64,000 nucleotides of DNA, taken from contig PNLY01000001.1 of assembly GCA_013823325.1 (NCBI GenBank), positions 104,319 to 168,318 on the forward strand, written 5' to 3'. The position numbers were made by a program, and so were the translations under genes. Below, one piece after another: positions 61,776-64,000 of the stretch. The notes beneath the pieces were generated by a model. It was not told the origin of the DNA. It ran no database searches and was given only the letters and a program-made list of their open reading frames with translations. Every line of letters starts with the position of its first letter. The stretch's first letter is position 1. The DNA is from Methylobacterium sp. GTDB lineage: Bacteria; Pseudomonadota; Alphaproteobacteria; Rhizobiales; Beijerinckiaceae.

Positions 61776-62291
61776 ATGAGCTTTCGTCGTTGTCTTCTTG
61801 CCGCCGCGTCGGTGCTTGCGCTTGCCGGCGTCGTCGCCCCGGCCACGGCACAGGAGGACCTGATCTTCAAGAAGTCGACGGTCTGGAAGATGCTGACCCC
61901 GGACGACAAGCTCGCCGTCTACGGCGTTGACGATCCCGTGGTCGAGGGCGTCGCCTGCCATTACACCGTGCCCGAGAAGGGCGGCGTGTCCGGCATGTTC
62001 GGCGTTGCCGAGGAGGTCTCTGACGTCTCGCTGGCCTGTCGGCAAATCGGGCCGATCCGCTTCAAGGAGAAGGCCTCTCAGGGCGACGTCGTCTTCCGCG
62101 AGCGCCGTTCGCTGATCTGGAAGAAGATGCAGATCGTGCGCGGCTGCGACGCCAAGCGCAATGTGCTGATCTACATGGTCTACACCGACAAGCTGATCGA
62201 CGGCTCGCCGCAGAACTCGACCTCAAGCGTGCCGATCATGCCCTGGGGCAATAGCGGCGACGGGCCGAGATGCTCGGAATGGGTGAGGTGA
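61776..62291 (+). CDS. creA: CreA-family exported protein
   Basis: A 171-aa precursor with signal peptide (LLAAASVLALAGVVAPATA). The CreA family core is complete: KKSTVWKMLTPDDKLAVYGV, DPVVEGVACHYTVPEKGG, VSLACRQIGPIRF and LIYMVYTDKLIDGSPQNS. CreA proteins are periplasmic and of unknown function, conserved across Proteobacteria. The name is by similarity only. It is divergent from the acetyltransferase, with 113 bp between the starts. Confidence 0.92.
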   Translation: MSFRRCLLAAASVLALAGVVAPATAQEDLIFKKSTVWKMLTPDDKLAVYGVDDPVVEGVACHYTVPEKGGVSGMFGVAEEVSDVSLACRQIGPIRFKEKASQGDVVFRERRSLIWKKMQIVRGCDAKRNVLIYMVYTDKLIDGSPQNSTSSVPIMPWGNSGDGPRCSEWVR

Positions 62292-62303
62292 GCGGCGGCT
62301 CGC

Positions 62304-62633
62304 TCAGCCGCCGCAGGTGATCGTCAGCGGTAGCTCGGTCTGCGCCATATTGGCCGGGCGCGGCGTCGAGCCGGTGACATCCTCGCGGGCAGCGACGCCA
62401 TAGGCGGTCGCGGCACGGTGCCCTTGCGATTCGCACCAGGCATCGGCGACGATCTGGCCGCATTCCGATTTGCTGGAGATGCAGTCCGCCACGCCGTAGC
62501 CGTCGCCGGCCGGGATCAGATAGGTGCGCTCGGCCTTGGGGGCGGCGACGGTTCCGGTGGCGGGCAGCAGGGCCAGAGACATTCCGGCGCCGATGATTCC
62601 GACGAGCCCGACCAGAGCGACGGCGCGGCGCAT
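62304..62633 (-). CDS. Small exported hypothetical protein
   Basis: The ATG at 62633 with AGGGA upstream gives 109 aa; an in-frame ATG at 62675 would add 14 residues (MSQVQEPSKLRDII). One hydrophobic signal or anchor (VALVGLVGIIGAGMSLALLP) is followed by a short domain with three Cys (ADCISSKSECGQIVADAWCE) and a final TCGG. Disulfides are likely in the periplasm. I do not recognise the family, though the pattern resembles other small Hyphomicrobiales proteins. Convergent with creA. Confidence 0.7.
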   Translation of the reverse strand: MRRAVALVGLVGIIGAGMSLALLPATGTVAAPKAERTYLIPAGDGYGVADCISSKSECGQIVADAWCESQGHRAATAYGVAAREDVTGSTPRPANMAQTELPLTITCGG

Positions 62634-62679
62634 GATGATGTCCCTGAGCTTCGACGGTTCTTGAACCTGCGACATCTCA

Positions 62680-62697
62680 AATTGGTTCCAATTGGTT
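62680..62697. repeat. Tandem AATTGGTT repeat upstream of the small exported gene
   Basis: AATTGGTT occurs at 62680-62687 and again at 62690-62697, 10 bp apart, one helical turn. Together they contain the palindrome CCAATTGG. The A+T-rich pair stands out in a G+C-rich region and could be an operator for the gene at 62633. Confidence 0.4.
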
Positions 62698-62861
62698 AAG
62701 ACCGCGTGAACCGCGGCAAGGAAGGTTGCGCGCAAACCGGCGGACGCTTGTGGCGGCATTGCGGCGCTGAGAGCGCAAATCGCGGGAGGGCAGGGCGATG
62801 GCGCGCAGCCGTTGCCAAGCTGCCACTTGACGTAAGCGCACATGACAGGCATCACGGCAGG

Positions 62862-62987
62862 ATGACGCGAGCCCTCGCCATTACCTGCATTATTTGCCGC
62901 TAGCTTTCGCTGGCCGGCTGCTCACGTCCTCGTCCCAACGAAAAGACAGACAGCGCCCCGGCCAGCGGCCAGGATACGCCGTTTTTT
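62862..62987 (+). promoter_or_regulatory. Possible cysteine-responsive leader of cysS
   Basis: A 13-codon frame at 62862-62903 ends I-T-C-I-I-C-R-stop, with two Cys codons among the last six. Five nt past the stop, CGCTGGCCGG (62908-62917) pairs perfectly with CCGGCCAGCG (62958-62967). A competing short stem (62966-62969 with 62978-62981) is followed by six T (62982-62987). This has the layout of an attenuator before a cysteinyl-tRNA synthetase gene. The ribosome site is weak, and stalling as drawn would favour the small terminator stem, so the logic is unproven. Confidence 0.35.
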
Positions 62988-63015
62988 ATCGCTTTCTCGT
63001 CAGGACACCGCTTCG

Positions 63016-64000
63016 ATGCAGCCGACAATCAGGCTCTACAACACGCTGACGCGGACGAAGGAGGTCTTCACCCCCGTCGATCCCCTGAACGTGCGCATGT
63101 ATGTCTGCGGCCCGACGGTCTACGACTACGCCCATATCGGCAATGCCCGGCCGGTCATCGTCTTCGACGTGCTCTACCGGCTGCTGCGGCACGTCTATGG
63201 CGAGAGCCATGTCCGCTATGCCCGCAACCTCACCGACGTCGATGACAAGATCAACGCCCGTGCGGCGCGTGACTACCCCGATCTGCCGCTGAACGAGGCG
63301 ATCGCGAAGGTCACGCAGATGACGACGGCGCAGTTCCACGCCGATGTCGATGCGCTCGGCAACCTGCGCCCCGACGACGAGCCGCGCGCCACCGGCCATA
63401 TCGAGGAGATGAAGGCGATCATCGAGCGCCTGATCGCTCGCGGCATCGCCTATGTCGCCGAGGAGCATGTGCTCTTCCATGTGCCGGCCGTCGCCGGCCT
63501 GAAGGACGCGCCGAAATACGGCTCGCTCGCCCGGCGCTCGCTCGACGAGATGGTCGCCGGCGCCCGCGTCGATGTTGCGCCCTATAAGCGCGACCCGATG
63601 GATTTCGTGCTGTGGAAGCCGAGCCGCGATGGCATCGATCCGGGCTGGCCGTCGCCGGCCGGCATCGCCACGCCCGGCCGTCCCGGCTGGCATATCGAGT
63701 GCTCGGCCATGTCGATGGCCAAGCTGCTGACGCCCTTCGGCGGCGGCCTGCAATGCGACGATCCCGCCCGAAACGTCTTCGACATCCATGGCGGCGGCAT
63801 CGACCTCGTCTTCCCGCACCATGAGAACGAACTCGCCCAGAGCTGCTGCGCCTTCGGTGCTGCGGGCGGTGCGCCGCGCATGGCGAACTACTGGATGCAC
63901 AACGGCTTCCTGCAGGTCGAAGGCGAGAAGATGTCGAAGTCGCTCGGCAACTTCGTCACCATCAACGAGCTCTTGGCGACCGACACCTTCGGCGGGCGGA
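63016..64000 (+). CDS. cysS: Cysteinyl-tRNA synthetase (N-terminal part, cut by window end)
   Basis: The gene runs off the right edge; 328 codons are present from the ATG at 63016. The HIGH motif is YAHIGNARP, the KMSKS motif is [11 protein letters not shown] near residue 309, and zinc ligands are C32 (YVCGPTVYD), the Cys in WHIECSAM, and HHENE. It attaches Cys to tRNA-Cys. The 382 bases before it hold no other gene except a possible short leader. The first codons [12 protein letters not shown] are standard CysRS. Confidence 0.96.
   Translation, partial: MQPTIRLYNTLTRTKEVFTPVDPLNVRMYVCGPTVYDYAHIGNARPVIVFDVLYRLLRHVYGESHVRYARNLTDVDDKINARAARDYPDLPLNEAIAKVTQMTTAQFHADVDALGNLRPDDEPRATGHIEEMKAIIERLIARGIAYVAEEHVLFHVPAVAGLKDAPKYGSLARRSLDEMVAGARVDVAPYKRDPMDFVLWKPSRDGIDPGWPSPAGIATPGRPGWHIECSAMSMAKLLTPFGGGLQCDDPARNVFDIHGGGIDLVFPHHENELAQSCCAFGAAGGAPRMANYWMHNGFLQVEGEKMSKSLGNFVTINELLATDTFGGR

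Noticed and set aside
1-64000. CRISPR arrays, insertion sequences, prophage or toxin-antitoxin loci
   Set aside because: I saw no regularly spaced repeats, transposase motifs, phage structural genes or paired small toxin-antitoxin frames; gene content is ordinary chromosome.

Overview
The window is G+C-rich, gene-dense chromosomal DNA from an alphaproteobacterium of the order Hyphomicrobiales (Rhizobiales). The evidence is the family content: EipA/DUF1134, DUF2865, class II DAHP synthase, small beta-barrel outer-membrane proteins, TctCBA and TRAP binding proteins, and a PilZ-linked MCP. A Bosea-like genus is my best guess, but it is an inference and not proven by the sequence. I see no insertion sequence, prophage, CRISPR array or rRNA. 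One tRNA-Val(CAC) is present. The window cuts an N-methyl amine oxidase gene on the left and cysS on the right.

Layout. 1-5.4 kb: amine oxidase fragment, a soluble chemoreceptor with a PilZ domain, and a minus-strand operon of a Tat-exported solute-binding protein plus two Gfo/Idh/MocA dehydrogenases behind a GntR-like operator. 5.6-8.9 kb: a cNMP-binding protein and a four-gene phospholipid operon (PlsC-like, CdsA-like, membrane protein, YnbA-like CDP-alcohol transferase). 9-16 kb: a TPR protein, moaA, DUF971, a lipocalin lipoprotein, a DapA-fold protein that has lost both main catalytic residues, an L,D-transpeptidase and several hypotheticals. 16-26.4 kb: beta-barrel protein, a tail-to-tail two-component pair, EipA, a DUF374 acyltransferase, a hydrolase, a patatin lipoprotein, an orphan Bug binding protein with its LacI regulator and operators, tRNA-Val and phosphoglycolate phosphatase. 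26.5-34.5 kb: gabD-rpiA, DUF2059, an APC permease and tctCBA. 34.7-40.6 kb: O-antigen ligase overlapping gor, a methyltransferase, a small DUF1127-like gene, a LysR regulator and an esterase. 41-54.3 kb: DAHP synthase, a beta-barrel protein, nadE, a zinc-protease-like protein, gltX, an aldehyde dehydrogenase, a GAF-GGDEF-PilZ cyclase, an MHS transporter, a HAD phosphatase and DUF2865. 54.4-60.2 kb: MarR, a TRAP binding protein, and a fumarylacetoacetase-MBL-flavin monooxygenase-DUF2783 operon, very probably for aromatic acid catabolism. 60.2-64 kb: small envelope proteins, GNAT, CreA and cysS, with a short Cys-rich reading frame and hairpin upstream of cysS.

Main leads: the aromatic operon whose DUF2783 protein may be the coupling subunit of the hydroxylase; the DapA-fold pseudoenzyme; the ynb-like lipid-headgroup operon; the LacI operator set; and the possible cysS leader. 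All functions are read from sequence motifs by eye; no database search was run.
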